NCBI GenBank assembly: GCA_003248865.1
Contig: QFPK01000017.1
Location: 6,907 to 70,906, forward strand
DNA length: 64,000 nucleotides
DNA from: Sphingomonas sp.
GTDB lineage: Bacteria > Pseudomonadota > Alphaproteobacteria > Sphingomonadales > Sphingomonadaceae
Direction: 5' to 3'
Shown: positions 47,446-57,370 of the stretch, in pieces
How positions within the stretch are numbered: the first letter of the stretch is position 1
Layout of the letters: the number at the start of each line of letters is the position of its first letter
Notes under the pieces: model-generated
What the model was told of the DNA's origin: nothing
What the model saw: only the letters and a program-made list of their open reading frames with translations
Database searches by the model: none
Position numbers and translations under genes: made by a program

Positions 47446-48068
47446 TGAAGGTCGAAGTGCAAACGCTCGAAGGCGGCAAGGCCGGCGAGCTCGAGCTGAA
47501 CCCGGAGATTTTCGGGCTGGAGCCGCGCGCCGACATCCTGCACCGCGTCGTGACCTGGCAGCTGGAAAAGCGCCGTGGCACCGCTCGTGGCTCGAAGCGT
47601 CGGTCCGACATCAGCCGCACCGGCAAGAAGTTCGGCAAGCAGAAGGGTGGTGGGACCGCCCGTCACGGCAACCGTGCTGCTCCGCAGTTCATCGGCGGCG
47701 GCAAGGCCCATGGCCCGGTGGCCCGCGAGTTCAACCCGGGGCTGAACAAGAAGGTTCGGGTTCTGGGCCTGAAGGTCGCGCTGTCGGCCAAGGCGCGTGA
47801 AGGCAAGCTGGTTGTCGTCGACAACCTGGCGCTGGATGCTGCCAAGACCAAGGCGCTGAAGGGCAATCTGGAAAAGCTGGGCGTGGCCAATGGCCTGTTC
47901 ATCGACGGCACCGCTGTCGACGTGAACTTCGCCCTGGCCAGCCGCAACCTCTACAAGGTTGATGTGCTCCCCGCGATCGGCGCCAATGTCTATGACATTC
48001 TGAACCACGATCATCTGGTGCTGACGCGCGCCGCGATCGAATCGCTGGAGGCGCGTTTCAATGGCTAA
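47445..48068 (+). CDS. rplD: 50S ribosomal protein L4
   Basis: 207 residues; in E. coli also the autogenous repressor of the S10 operon. The extended tunnel loop is seen as [22 protein letters not shown] 47445 with GGAG eight bases upstream shares one base with the rplC stop; GTG 47442 is possible but worse placed. The last eight bases overlap rplW. Confidence 0.96.
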   Translation: MKVEVQTLEGGKAGELELNPEIFGLEPRADILHRVVTWQLEKRRGTARGSKRRSDISRTGKKFGKQKGGGTARHGNRAAPQFIGGGKAHGPVAREFNPGLNKKVRVLGLKVALSAKAREGKLVVVDNLALDAAKTKALKGNLEKLGVANGLFIDGTAVDVNFALASRNLYKVDVLPAIGANVYDILNHDHLVLTRAAIESLEARFNG

Positions 48069-48372
48069 GCAATCCGAAACCATCGACCTGAAGCACTATG
48101 ACGTGGTGGTGAAGCCCATCATCACGGAAAAGTCGACGCTGGTCGGAGAGCATAACCAACTGGTGTTCGAAGTCGCCAAGACGGCCTCCAAGCCGGAGAT
48201 CAAGGCGGCGGTCGAAGCGCTGTTCAACGTGAAGGTCACTTCCGTGAACACGCTGATCCAGAAGGGCAAGACGAAGCGCTGGCGGGGCAAGCCCTATCAG
48301 CGGTCCGATCTCAAGAAGGCAATCGTGACGCTCGCCGACGGCCAGTCGATCGATGTGACGACGGGTATCTGA
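48061..48372 (+). CDS. rplW: 50S ribosomal protein L23
   Basis: 103 residues at the tunnel exit, docking site for trigger factor and [24 protein letters not shown] and [20 protein letters not shown] are characteristic. The start overlaps rplD by eight bases. Confidence 0.95.
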   Translation: MAKQSETIDLKHYDVVVKPIITEKSTLVGEHNQLVFEVAKTASKPEIKAAVEALFNVKVTSVNTLIQKGKTKRWRGKPYQRSDLKKAIVTLADGQSIDVTTGI

Positions 48373-48376
48373 CGCC

Positions 48377-49213
48377 ATGGCATTGAAGCAATATAATCCG
48401 ACGAGCCCGGCCCGCCGCGGCCTCGTGCTCGTCGATCGCTCGGCGCTCCACAAGGGCAAGCCGGTCAAGTCGCTGACGGTCGGCAAGACCAAGTCCGGCG
48501 GCCGCAACAACATGGGTCATGCAACGGCTCGCGGCATCGGCGGCGGTCACAAGCAGAGCTACCGGATCATCGATTTCAAGCGCCGCACGTGGGATGCCCC
48601 CGCGACGGTCGAACGCCTGGAATATGACCCGAACCGCTCGGCCTTCATCGCGCTGATCACCTATGCGGACGGCAAGCAGGCCTACATCCTCGCCCCGCAA
48701 CGCCTCGCCCCCGGCGACAGCGTCGTGGCCGGCAAGAAGGTGGACGTGAAGCCCGGCAACGCGATGGAAATCGGCCAGATCCCGGTCGGCACCATCGTGC
48801 ACAACGTGGAACTGAAGCCCGGCAAGGGTGGCCAGCTGGCCCGCGCCGCCGGCACCTTCATCCAGGTGGTCGGTCGCGATCGCGGCATGGTCATCATCCG
48901 TCTGAACTCGGGCGAGCAGCGCTATGTCCGCTCCGAGTGCATGGCGACGGTGGGTGCGGTCTCCAACCCGGACAACTCGAACCAGTATCTGGCCAAGGCA
49001 GGCCGCATGCGCTGGCTGGGCGTTCGCCCGCTGACCCGCGGTGTCGCCAAGAACCCGGTCGACCACCCGCACGGCGGTGGTGAAGGCCGCACCTCGGGCG
49101 GCCGCCACCCGGTCACCCCGTGGGGCAAGCCGACCAAGGGTGCCAAGACCCGTTCGAACAAGGCGACGGACAAGATGATCATCCGGTCCCGCCACGCGAA
49201 GAAGAAGAGGTAA
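48377..49213 (+). CDS. rplB: 50S ribosomal protein L2
   Basis: 278 residues, needed for subunit joining and peptidyl transfer. The invariant histidine lies in [14 protein letters not shown] near the C-terminus; [12 protein letters not shown] and [13 protein letters not shown] are typical. Four bases separate it from rplW. Confidence 0.97.
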   Translation: MALKQYNPTSPARRGLVLVDRSALHKGKPVKSLTVGKTKSGGRNNMGHATARGIGGGHKQSYRIIDFKRRTWDAPATVERLEYDPNRSAFIALITYADGKQAYILAPQRLAPGDSVVAGKKVDVKPGNAMEIGQIPVGTIVHNVELKPGKGGQLARAAGTFIQVVGRDRGMVIIRLNSGEQRYVRSECMATVGAVSNPDNSNQYLAKAGRMRWLGVRPLTRGVAKNPVDHPHGGGEGRTSGGRHPVTPWGKPTKGAKTRSNKATDKMIIRSRHAKKKR

Positions 49214-49216
49214 GCG

Positions 49217-49480
49217 ATGGCACGTTCCGTTTGGAAGGGCCCGTTCGTCGAACTGAGCCTGCTGAAGAAGGTGGAATCGGGCGCTCGTGGCCCGATCAAG
49301 ACCTGGTCGCGGCGCTCGACGATCCTGCCACAGTTCGTTGGCCACACGTTCAGCGTGTACAACGGCAAGAAGTTCGTGCCGGTCTCGGTGTCGGAAGAAA
49401 TGGTTGGCATGAAGCTGGGTGAGTTCGCGCCGACGCGGACCTTCCCGGGCCACGCCGCCGACAAGAAGTCGAAGAGGTAA
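49217..49480 (+). CDS. rpsS: 30S ribosomal protein S19
   Basis: 87 residues. [19 protein letters not shown], then [17 protein letters not shown] and [14 protein letters not shown] are complete. It is about five residues shorter than the usual 92 because the helix-linker region between KKVES and GARGPIKTW is compact. Confidence 0.95.
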   Translation: MARSVWKGPFVELSLLKKVESGARGPIKTWSRRSTILPQFVGHTFSVYNGKKFVPVSVSEEMVGMKLGEFAPTRTFPGHAADKKSKR

Positions 49481-49487
49481 GCCGAAG

Positions 49488-49880
49488 ATGTCGAAGCCAG
49501 TAGCAGGTCGCAAGGTCGGTGAGCGCGAAGCGCTTGCAGTCGCGACCACCGTGCGCGGTTCGCCCTACAAGCTGAACCTCGTCGCCGGTCTCATCCGCGG
49601 CAAGAAGGCCGAAGAGGCCGTCACGGCGCTCACCTTCTCCTCCAAGGCGATGGCCGTGGACGTGAAGAAGTGCCTTCAGTCCGCGATCGCCAACGCAGAG
49701 AACAACCACAACCTGGATATCGACCGGCTGTGGGTGAAGGAAGCGTCCGTCGGCAAGTCGATCAGCATGAAGCGCTTCGCGACCCGTGCGCGTGGCCGCT
49801 CGTCGCGGATCGTGAAGCCGTTCGCCAAGATCCGCATCGTGGTCCAGGAGCGTGACGTGACCGAAGGGCAGGAGGCGTAA
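49488..49880 (+). CDS. rplV: 50S ribosomal protein L22
   Basis: 130 residues; the beta-hairpin lines the exit tunnel ([16 protein letters not shown]). It begins [18 protein letters not shown] and contains [23 protein letters not shown] 49488 is seven bases past the rpsS stop. Confidence 0.95.
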   Translation: MSKPVAGRKVGEREALAVATTVRGSPYKLNLVAGLIRGKKAEEAVTALTFSSKAMAVDVKKCLQSAIANAENNHNLDIDRLWVKEASVGKSISMKRFATRARGRSSRIVKPFAKIRIVVQERDVTEGQEA

Positions 49881-49881
49881 T

Positions 49882-50577
49882 ATGGGTCAGAAGACTTCCC
49901 CGATCGGCCTTCGCCTGCAGATCAACCGCACCTGGGACAGCCGCTGGTTCGCCACCGGTGACGACTATGGTCGGCTTCTGCTGGAAGACCTGAAGATCCG
50001 CCAGTTCATCCTGAAGGCGCACCCGCAAGCCGCCATCTCCAAGGTGGTGATCGAGCGTCCGGCCAAGCTGTGCCGGGTTTCGATCTTCGCGGCGCGTCCG
50101 GGTGTGATCATCGGCAAGAAGGGCGCGGACATCGAGAAGCTGAAGAAGCAGATCGGTGCGATGACGAAGAGCGAAGTGTCGCTCAACATCGTCGAGATCC
50201 GCAAGCCGGAAGTGGATGCCCGCCTGATCGCGCAAGGCATCGCAGACCAGCTGGAGCGCCGCGTGGCGTTCCGCCGGGCGATGAAGCGTGCGGTTCAGTC
50301 GGCTCAGCGTCTTGGCGCCGAAGGCATCAAGATCACCTGCGGCGGTCGTCTGGGCGGGGCGGAAATCGCGCGCACGGAAACCTATCGCGAAGGCAAGGTG
50401 CCGCTGCACACGCTGCGCGCCAACGTCGATTATGCCGAGGGCCAGGCGCACACCGCCTATGGCGTCTGCGGGATCAAGGTCTGGGTCTATAAGGGAGAAA
50501 TCCTGGGCCACGACCCGATGGCGCAGGACCGGATCATGATGGAATCCCAAACTTCGGGAGTTCGCCCCGCACGATAA
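49882..50577 (+). CDS. rpsC: 30S ribosomal protein S3
   Basis: 231 residues at the mRNA entry channel. The KH domain motif is [19 protein letters not shown], and [20 protein letters not shown] opens the protein. The stop codon sits in a 14-bp palindrome that fills the gap to rplP. Confidence 0.97.
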   Translation: MGQKTSPIGLRLQINRTWDSRWFATGDDYGRLLLEDLKIRQFILKAHPQAAISKVVIERPAKLCRVSIFAARPGVIIGKKGADIEKLKKQIGAMTKSEVSLNIVEIRKPEVDARLIAQGIADQLERRVAFRRAMKRAVQSAQRLGAEGIKITCGGRLGGAEIARTETYREGKVPLHTLRANVDYAEGQAHTAYGVCGIKVWVYKGEILGHDPMAQDRIMMESQTSGVRPAR

Positions 50578-50605
50578 AGCGACGCTTCACAAGCGTCGCC
50601 TTATC
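50573..50605 (+). promoter_or_regulatory. Palindrome between rpsC and rplP
   Basis: GATAA (50573-50577) and TTATC (50601-50605) flank GCGACGCTT (50579-50587)/AAGCGTCGC (50591-50599) with loop CAC: 14 pairs, one mismatch. It spans the rpsC stop. The 60-bp gap is exceptional in this otherwise tightly packed stretch. Confidence 0.7.
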
Positions 50606-50637
50606 GGGGGCAATTCCCTGTCTGAAGGCGAGACAAG

Positions 50638-51060
50638 ATGCTGCAACCGAAACGGACAAAGTTCCGCAAGGCCTTCAAGGGCCGCATTCACGGTGACGCC
50701 AAGGGCGGCACGGCACTGAACTTCGGGGCCTTTGGCCTGAAGGCGATGGCGCCTGAGCGGATCACCGCGCGCCAGATCGAAAGCGCCCGCCGCGCGATCA
50801 CCCGCCACATGAAGCGCCAGGGGCGCCTCTGGATCCGTATCTTCCCGGACGTGCCGGTGTCGTCCAAGCCCGCCGAAGTGCGGATGGGCTCGGGCAAGGG
50901 TAACCCGGAATATTGGGTGGCCCGCGTGAAGCCCGGCCGGATCATGTTCGAGATCGACGGCGTGAGCCACGAAATTGCCGCCGGCGCCTTCGAGCGCGCC
51001 GCCGCCAAGCTTCCCATCAAGGTGAAGATGGTCACCCGCCTGGGCGAGCAGAAGGACTGA
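50638..51060 (+). CDS. rplP: 50S ribosomal protein L16
   Basis: 140 residues near the A site. [16 protein letters not shown] and [27 protein letters not shown] (in part: [15 protein letters not shown]) identify it. It starts 60 bp after rpsC, behind the palindrome; rpmC follows after two bases. Confidence 0.96.
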   Translation: MLQPKRTKFRKAFKGRIHGDAKGGTALNFGAFGLKAMAPERITARQIESARRAITRHMKRQGRLWIRIFPDVPVSSKPAEVRMGSGKGNPEYWVARVKPGRIMFEIDGVSHEIAAGAFERAAAKLPIKVKMVTRLGEQKD

Positions 51061-51062
51061 TC

Positions 51063-51269
51063 ATGGCCAAGAACGACATCAAGGGCCGGTCGGACGCCGA
51101 CCTCGCCAACGACCTGCAGGCGCTGAAGCGTGAGCAGCTCAACCTTCGCTTCCAGGCTGCCACCGCGCAGCTCGAAAAGCCGAGCCGGGTGAAGGAGGTG
51201 CGTCGCAGCATCGCCCGCATCCAGACCGAACAGACTGCCCGGGCCAAGACCCAGGCGGCCGCATCTTAA
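51063..51269 (+). CDS. rpmC: 50S ribosomal protein L29
   Basis: 68-residue two-helix protein. [20 protein letters not shown] and [15 protein letters not shown] match the family; the alanine-rich end AKTQAAAS is common in alphaproteobacteria. ATG 51063 is two bases past the rplP stop. Confidence 0.94.
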   Translation: MAKNDIKGRSDADLANDLQALKREQLNLRFQAATAQLEKPSRVKEVRRSIARIQTEQTARAKTQAAAS

Positions 51270-51279
51270 GGAGCCAACC

Positions 51280-51516
51280 ATGCCCAAGCGCGTGCTTCAG
51301 GGGACGGTGGTCTCCGACAAGACGGACAAGACGGTGGTCGTGCTGGTGGAGCGGCAGGTGCCGCACCCCCTCTACGGCAAGATCATCCGCCGTTCGAAGA
51401 AATATCATGCCCATGACGAAGCCAATGCCATCAAGGCCGGCGACGTGGTGCGGATCGAGGAATGTGCCCCCGTCTCCAAGCTGAAGACGTGGCGTGTTCT
51501 GGAAAAGGTAGGCTAA
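51280..51516 (+). CDS. rpsQ: 30S ribosomal protein S17
   Basis: 78 residues, OB-fold 16S rRNA binder. [21 protein letters not shown] and [19 protein letters not shown] are diagnostic. AGGAG precedes the ATG; rplN starts three bases after the stop. Confidence 0.95.
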   Translation: MPKRVLQGTVVSDKTDKTVVVLVERQVPHPLYGKIIRRSKKYHAHDEANAIKAGDVVRIEECAPVSKLKTWRVLEKVG

Positions 51517-51519
51517 GCC

Positions 51520-51888
51520 ATGATCCAGATGCAGACCAGGCTCGACGTTGCCGACAACTCGGGCGCCAAGGAAGTGATGTGCATCAAGGTGCTTGGCGGG
51601 TCCAAGCGCCGCTTCGCCGGTGTGGGCGACGTGATCGTCGTCTCGGTGAAGGAAGCCGCCCCCAAGGGCCGGGTGAAGAAGGGTGACGTGCATCGCGCCG
51701 TCGTCGTTCGCACCGCGAAGGACATCCGCCGTGCAGACGGTTCGGTGATCCGCTTCGATGGCAATGCCGCCGTCCTCATCAACAAGAATGAGGAGCCGAT
51801 CGGCACCCGCATCTTCGGCCCCGTGGTTCGCGAACTGCGCTCCACCGGCCACATGAAGATCATCTCGCTCGCGCCGGAGGTGCTGTGA
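51520..51888 (+). CDS. rplN: 50S ribosomal protein L14
   Basis: 122 residues at the subunit interface. [19 protein letters not shown] and [20 protein letters not shown] are typical; the end is [11 protein letters not shown]. The stop shares one base with the rplX ATG. Confidence 0.96.
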   Translation: MIQMQTRLDVADNSGAKEVMCIKVLGGSKRRFAGVGDVIVVSVKEAAPKGRVKKGDVHRAVVVRTAKDIRRADGSVIRFDGNAAVLINKNEEPIGTRIFGPVVRELRSTGHMKIISLAPEVL

Positions 51889-52208
51889 TGTCGATGGCGA
51901 AGATCAAGAAGGGCGACACCGTCGTGGTCCTGTCCGGCAAGGACAAGGGTCGTGAAGGCCAGGTCGTCAAGTCGCTGCCGAAGGACGGCAAGGTCGTGGT
52001 GTCCGGCGTGAACATGATTTCGCGTCACACCAAGCCTTCGCAAGCCGATCCGGAAGGTGGCGTGAAGCGGCGCGAGGCGCCGATCCATGTGTCGAACGTG
52101 GCGATCAAGGATCCGAAGACGGGCAAGGCTGCCCGCGTCGGTTTCGAAGTCCGCGACGGCAAGAAGGTGCGGGTCCTGAAGGGCTCGGGCGAGGTGCTGA
52201 ATGGCTGA
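51888..52208 (+). CDS. rplX: 50S ribosomal protein L24
   Basis: 106 residues, assembly initiator with a KOW motif ([20 protein letters not shown]). ATG 51888 has GGAGG seven bases upstream; ATG 51894 is a weaker choice. Its last eight bases overlap rplE. Confidence 0.95.
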   Translation: MSMAKIKKGDTVVVLSGKDKGREGQVVKSLPKDGKVVVSGVNMISRHTKPSQADPEGGVKRREAPIHVSNVAIKDPKTGKAARVGFEVRDGKKVRVLKGSGEVLNG

Positions 52209-52788
52209 GCAAAAAACAAAGCCCCGGATGCAGAAGCTCTATGACGAGAGCATCCGCGCGGCGATGACCGAGCAGTTCGGGTACAACAACCCGATGCAGG
52301 TCCCGAAGATCGAGAAGATCGTGATCAACATGGGTGTCGGTGAAGCCACCCAGGACAAGAAGAAGGTCGAGATCGCGGCCGCCGAAATGATGGCGATCGC
52401 CGGCCAGAAGCCTGTCGTCACGAAGGCCAAGAAGTCGATCGCGCAGTTCAAGCTGCGTGAAGGCATGCCGATCGGCTGCAAGGTCACCCTGCGCCGCGAC
52501 AACATGTACGAGTTCCTGGATCGCCTGATCACCATCGCGCTGCCGCGCGTGAAGGACTTCCGGGGCGTGAACCCGAAGAGCTTCGACGGCCGTGGCAACT
52601 ATGCGATGGGCCTGAAGGAACAGATCATCTTCCCGGAAGTGCCCTACGACAAGATCGACAAGATCCGGGGCATGGACATCATCATCACCACCACAGCCGG
52701 AACCGACGACGAAGCCCGTGCGCTTCTCCGCCTGTTCGGCCTGCCGTTCGTTGGCGACGCGGAAGCGCGCCAGCAGGCAGCGGCTTGA
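52201..52788 (+). CDS. rplE: 50S ribosomal protein L5
   Basis: 195 residues, binds 5S r[25 protein letters not shown] (seen as [14 protein letters not shown]), [23 protein letters not shown] (in part) and [17 protein letters not shown] are the family marks. It has a slightly extended C-terminus, [10 protein letters not shown]. Confidence 0.96.
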   Translation: MAEQKTKPRMQKLYDESIRAAMTEQFGYNNPMQVPKIEKIVINMGVGEATQDKKKVEIAAAEMMAIAGQKPVVTKAKKSIAQFKLREGMPIGCKVTLRRDNMYEFLDRLITIALPRVKDFRGVNPKSFDGRGNYAMGLKEQIIFPEVPYDKIDKIRGMDIIITTTAGTDDEARALLRLFGLPFVGDAEARQQAAA

Positions 52789-52811
52789 GATAGAAGAGAG
52801 AGCTTAAGTCC

Positions 52812-53117
52812 ATGGCGAAACTGAGTTCGATCAACAAGAACGAGCGTCGCAAGCAGCTGGTCAAGCAGTATGCGGCCAAGTTCGAGAAGCTGAAGGCCAT
52901 CGCGGACGACGAAAGCCGCGACGAGGGCGAGCGCCTGATCGCGCGCCTGAAGCTGGCCGAGCTGCCCCGCAACGCGAACCCCACCCGCGTGCGCAACCGC
53001 TGCGAACTGACGGGGCGCAGCCGCGCCTACTACCGCAAGTTCAAGCTTTCCCGCGTGATGCTGCGTGAACTGGCCAACAAGGGCCTGATTCCCGGCGTTA
53101 CGAAGTCGAGCTGGTAA
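52812..53117 (+). CDS. rpsN: 30S ribosomal protein S14, zinc-free type
   Basis: 101 residues without CxxC pairs, so the long zinc-independent form. [16 protein letters not shown] and [20 protein letters not shown] identify it. Gap to rplE 23 bp with GAAGAGAGAG as ribosome-binding region. Confidence 0.95.
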   Translation: MAKLSSINKNERRKQLVKQYAAKFEKLKAIADDESRDEGERLIARLKLAELPRNANPTRVRNRCELTGRSRAYYRKFKLSRVMLRELANKGLIPGVTKSSW

Positions 53118-53127
53118 GGGCCGACAG

Positions 53128-53526
53128 ATGAACATGACCGATCCCCTGGGTGATATGCTCACCCGCATCCGCAACGGCCAGTCCGCCAAGAAGGACAGCG
53201 TGCTCACGCCCGCGTCCCGGCTTCGGGCCTCCGTTCTCGATGTGCTGCAGCGCGAAGGCTATATCCGTGGCTACTCCAACGAGGAGACCTCGGGCCCGCA
53301 GGCGAACATCCGCATCGAGCTGAAGTATTTCGAAGGCCAGCCGGCGATCCAGCATCTGTCGCGCGTCTCGAAGCCCGGCCGCCGCGTCTACGCCGGCGCC
53401 ACCGAGCTGCCGCGCGTGAAGAACGGCCTTGGAATCACCATCGTCTCCACGCCGAAGGGCGTTCTCTCCGACGCGGAAGCCCGCGCCGAGAACGTCGGCG
53501 GCGAAGTTCTCTGCCAGGTGTTCTGA
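53128..53526 (+). CDS. rpsH: 30S ribosomal protein S8
   Basis: 132 residues; in E. coli the spc-operon repressor. [20 protein letters not shown] at the N-terminus and [20 protein letters not shown] at the C-terminus. ATG 53128 (MNMTD) or 53134 (MTD) may be used. Confidence 0.95.
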   Translation: MNMTDPLGDMLTRIRNGQSAKKDSVLTPASRLRASVLDVLQREGYIRGYSNEETSGPQANIRIELKYFEGQPAIQHLSRVSKPGRRVYAGATELPRVKNGLGITIVSTPKGVLSDAEARAENVGGEVLCQVF

Positions 53527-53528
53527 TC

Positions 53529-54062
53529 ATGAGCCGCATTGGAAAGAAGCCCGTCGCGATTCCTGCCGGAGTGCAGGCCTCGATCAACGGCGGGATCATG
53601 GAAGTGAAGGGCCCGAAGGGCACTCTCTCCATGTCGCTGGCCGACGACATCGCCTATGCGATCGACGCCGGAGAGATTCGGGTGAACCCCGCGAACGACA
53701 CCAAGCGCGCCCGTGCCTTCTGGGGCATGCAGCGCACGCTGGTTTCCAACCTGGTGGTGGGCGTCTCCGACGGCTTCACCAAGGTGCTGGAAATCACCGG
53801 CGTCGGCTATCGCGCTTCGGTCGCCGGCAAGACGCTGAAGCTGCAGCTGGGCTACAGCCACGACGTCAACTACGAGATTCCGGACGGCATCACGATCAAG
53901 ACGCCGGATCAGACCACGGTGGAAATCACCGGGTCCGACCGTCAGAAGGTCGGCCAGGTTGCCGCCGAGATCCGTCGCTGGCGCAAGCCGGAGCCCTACA
54001 AGGGCAAGGGCATCAAGTATCGCGGCGAGTTCATCTTCCGCAAGGAAGGGAAGAAGAAGTAA
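53529..54062 (+). CDS. rplF: 50S ribosomal protein L6
   Basis: 177 residues near the factor-binding site. [16 protein letters not shown] opens it and [25 protein letters not shown] closes it (seen as [11 protein letters not shown]). The stop codon shares its last base with the rplR start. Confidence 0.96.
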   Translation: MSRIGKKPVAIPAGVQASINGGIMEVKGPKGTLSMSLADDIAYAIDAGEIRVNPANDTKRARAFWGMQRTLVSNLVVGVSDGFTKVLEITGVGYRASVAGKTLKLQLGYSHDVNYEIPDGITIKTPDQTTVEITGSDRQKVGQVAAEIRRWRKPEPYKGKGIKYRGEFIFRKEGKKK

Positions 54063-54415
54063 TGGTGAAGCATCTTTCCCCGTTCGAGGCTCGTCGGCGC
54101 CGCGTGCGCACCGCCCTCGTCGCCAAGGCCGGTGGCCGTCCTCGTCTGTCCGTGCATCGGTCGCAGCAGCATATCTATGCGCAGGTGATCGACGATGCGG
54201 CCGGCAAGACGCTGGCTGCCGCCTCGACGCTTGAAAAGGATTTCGCCGGCACCGGCGCAACCGTCGCTGCTGCCGTCACCATCGGCAAGCTGCTGGCGGA
54301 ACGCGCCAAGGCGGCGGGTGTCTCCAAGGTCGTGTTCGACCGTGGCGGCTTCATTTTCCACGGCCGCGTCAAGGCGCTCGCCGATGCCGCCCGCGAAGGC
54401 GGACTGGAGTTCTGA
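54062..54415 (+). CDS. rplR: 50S ribosomal protein L18
   Basis: 117 residues, 5S rRNA binder. [21 protein letters not shown], then [13 protein letters not shown] and [22 protein letters not shown] 54062 overlaps the rplF stop (TAATG). Confidence 0.95.
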   Translation: MVKHLSPFEARRRRVRTALVAKAGGRPRLSVHRSQQHIYAQVIDDAAGKTLAAASTLEKDFAGTGATVAAAVTIGKLLAERAKAAGVSKVVFDRGGFIFHGRVKALADAAREGGLEF

Positions 54416-54416
54416 T

Positions 54417-55145
54417 ATGGCTGACGACGTGATCGATACCCAAGCTCCTGCGGCCGAAGCGGCTCCGCAGGAAGAGCGTCGCGGACGCGGCGGCCGTGGC
54501 CCCGGCGGGCAGGGCGGCCAGGGCGGCCGTGGCCGTGGTGGTGAACGGGGTGGCCGCGATGGCGACCGTCGCCGTCGCGAACCGCGCGCTGCCGAAGGCG
54601 AAGAAGGCCAGGAGCTGATCGAGAAGCTGGTCCACATCAACCGCGTCTCGAAGACGGTGAAGGGCGGCAAGCGCTTCGGCTTCGCGGCGCTGGTCGTCGT
54701 GGGCGACGGCAAGGGCCGTGTCGGCTTCGGTCATGGCAAGGCGCGCGAAGTGCCGGAAGCCATTTCCAAGGCGACTGCGGCTGCCAAGAAGGCGATGATC
54801 CGCGTTCCGCTGCGCGAAGGCCGCACGCTGCATCATGACGGCTACGGCCATTTCGGCGCCGGCAAGGTGCATGTCCGCTCGGCGACTGCCGGTACCGGCA
54901 TCATCGCGGGCGGCCCGATGCGCGCCGTGTTCGAAAGCCTGGGCGTGGCCGACGTGGTTTCCAAGTCGACCGGTTCCAACAACCCCTACAACATGGTGCG
55001 CGCGACCTTCGCGGCGCTGGAAGAGCAAACCTCCCCGCGGACGGTTGCTCAACGGCGCGGCAAGAAGGTGGCGGACCTGCTGGCCCGTCGCGGCGACATC
55101 AGCCCGGCTCAGGCCGCGGCCGACGCCGACGCGGTTGTCGCCTGA
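54417..55145 (+). CDS. rpsE: 30S ribosomal protein S5 with RG-rich N-terminal extension
   Basis: 242 residues where S5 usually has about 165-190. The conserved part starts at about residue 66 ([21 protein letters not shown]) with [22 protein letters not shown] and [13 protein letters not shown]. Before it lies an acidic stretch (residues 1-20) and then an Arg-Gly-rich tract (about 21-55: [24 protein letters not shown]). The tract should be disordered and RNA-binding at the mRNA entry side. One base separates it from rplR. Confidence 0.95.
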   Translation: MADDVIDTQAPAAEAAPQEERRGRGGRGPGGQGGQGGRGRGGERGGRDGDRRRREPRAAEGEEGQELIEKLVHINRVSKTVKGGKRFGFAALVVVGDGKGRVGFGHGKAREVPEAISKATAAAKKAMIRVPLREGRTLHHDGYGHFGAGKVHVRSATAGTGIIAGGPMRAVFESLGVADVVSKSTGSNNPYNMVRATFAALEEQTSPRTVAQRRGKKVADLLARRGDISPAQAAADADAVVA

Positions 55146-55156
55146 GGAGAGTGACA

Positions 55157-55342
55157 ATGGCTGAAGCAAAGACCATCAAGGTAACGCAGACCGGTTCGCC
55201 GATCCGCCGCACCAAGGACCAGCGCGCCACCCTGGTGGGCCTGGGCCTCAACAAGATGAACCGGACGCGTGAACTGCAGGACACCCCCGAGGTGCGCGGC
55301 ATGATCGCCAAGGTGAAGCATCTGGTGTCGGTGGAAGGCTGA
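55157..55342 (+). CDS. rpmD: 50S ribosomal protein L30
   Basis: 61 residues. [22 protein letters not shown] and [20 protein letters not shown] match L30. ATG 55157 with AGGAGA seven bases upstream is preferred over GTG 55151. Confidence 0.94.
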   Translation: MAEAKTIKVTQTGSPIRRTKDQRATLVGLGLNKMNRTRELQDTPEVRGMIAKVKHLVSVEG

Positions 55343-55385
55343 AGCCTTTCTCCGTCACTGCGCGAACAAAGCGAAAGCGAGTGCA

Positions 55386-55868
55386 ATGACCAAACTGAAC
55401 GAAATCAACGACAACCCCGGCGCCCGTGTTGACCGCGTGCGCGTCGGTCGCGGCATCGGTTCCGGCCTGGGCAAGACCAGCGGTCGCGGCCAGAAGGGCC
55501 AGAAGAGCCGGTCCGGCGTGGCCATCAAGGGCTTCGAAGGCGGCCAGATGCCGCTGCACATGCGCCTGCCGAAGCGCGGCTTCAACAAGCCGAACCGGGT
55601 CGAGTACAGCGAAGTCAACATCGGTGCCCTGCAGCGCGCCGTTGAAGCCGGCCGCCTCGATGCGTCGAAGCCGGTTGATCTCGCAGCCCTGCAGGCCGCC
55701 GGCCTCGTCACCCAGCCCAAGGACGGTGTCCGTCTGCTGGGCAAGGGCGAACTGAAGACCAAGCTGGACCTGCATGTGGCCGGCGTCACCGGCTCTGCCA
55801 AGGCAGCCGTGGAAGCGGCCGGCGGCTCGATCACGCTGCCCGCCAAAAAGGTTGCGGCTGAGGCCTAA
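55386..55868 (+). CDS. rplO: 50S ribosomal protein L15
   Basis: 160 residues. [27 protein letters not shown] is represented by [35 protein letters not shown] follows. It is the last ribosomal gene before secY; the 149-bp gap that follows holds a long hairpin. Confidence 0.95.
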   Translation: MTKLNEINDNPGARVDRVRVGRGIGSGLGKTSGRGQKGQKSRSGVAIKGFEGGQMPLHMRLPKRGFNKPNRVEYSEVNIGALQRAVEAGRLDASKPVDLAALQAAGLVTQPKDGVRLLGKGELKTKLDLHVAGVTGSAKAAVEAAGGSITLPAKKVAAEA

Positions 55869-55883
55869 GCTCCGGCCTTCCCA

Positions 55884-55933
55884 AGACGGGGGTCAGCGCC
55901 TACATCCCATCCCGATGTGGCGCTTCCCCGTCT
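55884..55933 (+). promoter_or_regulatory. Long hairpin between rplO and secY
   Basis: Three nested perfect stems on one axis: AGACGGGG (55884-55891)/CCCCGTCT (55926-55933), AGCGCC (55895-55900)/GGCGCT (55919-55924), ACATC (55902-55906)/GATGT (55914-55918), with loop CCATCCC. Total 19 pairs with small bulges. No T-run follows, so it is not a plain terminator. Confidence 0.75.
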
Positions 55934-56017
55934 GTGGGAGGGCGATCACGGCGTGCCGCGTGCCGGCCTGGTCAGGTGTTGATCCGGACAGGTAACGGCC
56001 CCAGACAGGATGAGACC

Positions 56018-57370
56018 ATGGCGACAGCCGCCGACTCCCTTGCCCAGAATCTGAGCTTCGCCAACTTCTCCAAGGCGACTGACCTGAAGAAGCGCCTGTG
56101 GTTCACCGTGGGCGCTTTGATCGTTTTCCGGCTCTGCTCCTTCGTGCCGCTGCCCGGCATCGACCCGCAGGCCCTGTCCGAGCTGTTCAATCGCACCTCC
56201 GGCGGCATGCTCGATTTCTTCAACATGTTTTCGGGCGGTGCGCTGGAGCGGATGTCGATCATCGCGCTTGGCATCATGCCCTATATCACCGCCTCCATCG
56301 TGGTGCAGCTGATGGGCTCCATCTACGAGCCCTGGAAGGCGTTGAAGAAGGAAGGCGAAAGCGGCCGGAAGAAGCTGAACCAATATACCCGTTTCGGCAC
56401 CGTCGTGCTCACCATCTTCCAAGGCTATGGCATCGCCGTCGGCCTTGAAAGCTGGGGTGCGTCCTCCGGCGTCTCCGCCGTGATCGATCCGGGCTGGTTC
56501 TTCCGCATCTCCACCATCATCACGCTGCTGGGCGGCACGCTGTTCCTGATGTGGCTGGGTGAGCAGATCACCAGCCGCGGCATCGGCAACGGCATTTCGC
56601 TCATTATCATGGCCGGCATCGTTGCGCAGGTTCCCGTCGCGATCGGCGGCCTGTTCGAACAAGGCCGCACCGGCGCCATCTCCGCGGGCTTCATTCTCGC
56701 CGTGCTGATTGTCGGCCTTGGCGTCATTGCCTTCATCTGCCTGATGGAGCGTGCGCAGCGCCGAGTGCCGATCCAGTATCCAAAGCGCCAGCAGGGCAAT
56801 CGCATGTTCCAGGGCGATACCAGCCACCTGCCGCTGAAGCTGAACACGGCCGGCGTGATCCCGCCGATCTTCGCCTCGTCGCTGTTGCTGCTGCCGCTCA
56901 CGGTCGCACAGTTTATGGGCCAGGAAGGTGGACCGGACTGGCTGCTCAGCGTTACCACTTCGCTGCAGCATGGCGCACCGCTCTACATGGCGCTTTATGC
57001 CGGCGGCATCATCTTCTTCAGTTTCTTCTACACCGCTGTGGTGTTCAACCCGGAGGAAACTGCCGAGAACCTGAAAAAGCAGGGCGGTTTCGTGCCGGGC
57101 ATCCGCCCCGGTGAGAAGACCGCGCAATATCTCGACTTCGTTCTGACCCGCATCACCGTCATCGGCGCGGCCTACCTGACCTTGGTCTGTCTTCTCCCCG
57201 AGTTCCTGATCAGTCAGATGGCAATTCCCTTTTATCTGGGGGGCACGTCGCTGCTGATTGTGGTGAACGTGACGATGGACACGGTTGCCCAGATCCAGGG
57301 CCATTTGCTGGCGCACCAGTATGAAGGCCTGATCAAGAAGGCGAAGCTGCGGACGGGGGGACGACGTTGA
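56018..57370 (+). CDS. secY: SecY, preprotein translocase channel
   Basis: 450-residue channel subunit with ten TM helices. FVPLPGIDPQALSELF, the plug/TM2 region SGGALERMSIIALGIMPYITASIV (seen as ALGIMPYITAS), GIGNGISLIIMAGI, and the cytosolic loop RRVPIQYPKRQ that contacts SecA and ribosomes are all present. ATG 56018 gives the normal N-terminus. The stop overlaps adk's TTG. Confidence 0.96.
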   Translation: MATAADSLAQNLSFANFSKATDLKKRLWFTVGALIVFRLCSFVPLPGIDPQALSELFNRTSGGMLDFFNMFSGGALERMSIIALGIMPYITASIVVQLMGSIYEPWKALKKEGESGRKKLNQYTRFGTVVLTIFQGYGIAVGLESWGASSGVSAVIDPGWFFRISTIITLLGGTLFLMWLGEQITSRGIGNGISLIIMAGIVAQVPVAIGGLFEQGRTGAISAGFILAVLIVGLGVIAFICLMERAQRRVPIQYPKRQQGNRMFQGDTSHLPLKLNTAGVIPPIFASSLLLLPLTVAQFMGQEGGPDWLLSVTTSLQHGAPLYMALYAGGIIFFSFFYTAVVFNPEETAENLKKQGGFVPGIRPGEKTAQYLDFVLTRITVIGAAYLTLVCLLPEFLISQMAIPFYLGGTSLLIVVNVTMDTVAQIQGHLLAHQYEGLIKKAKLRTGGRR

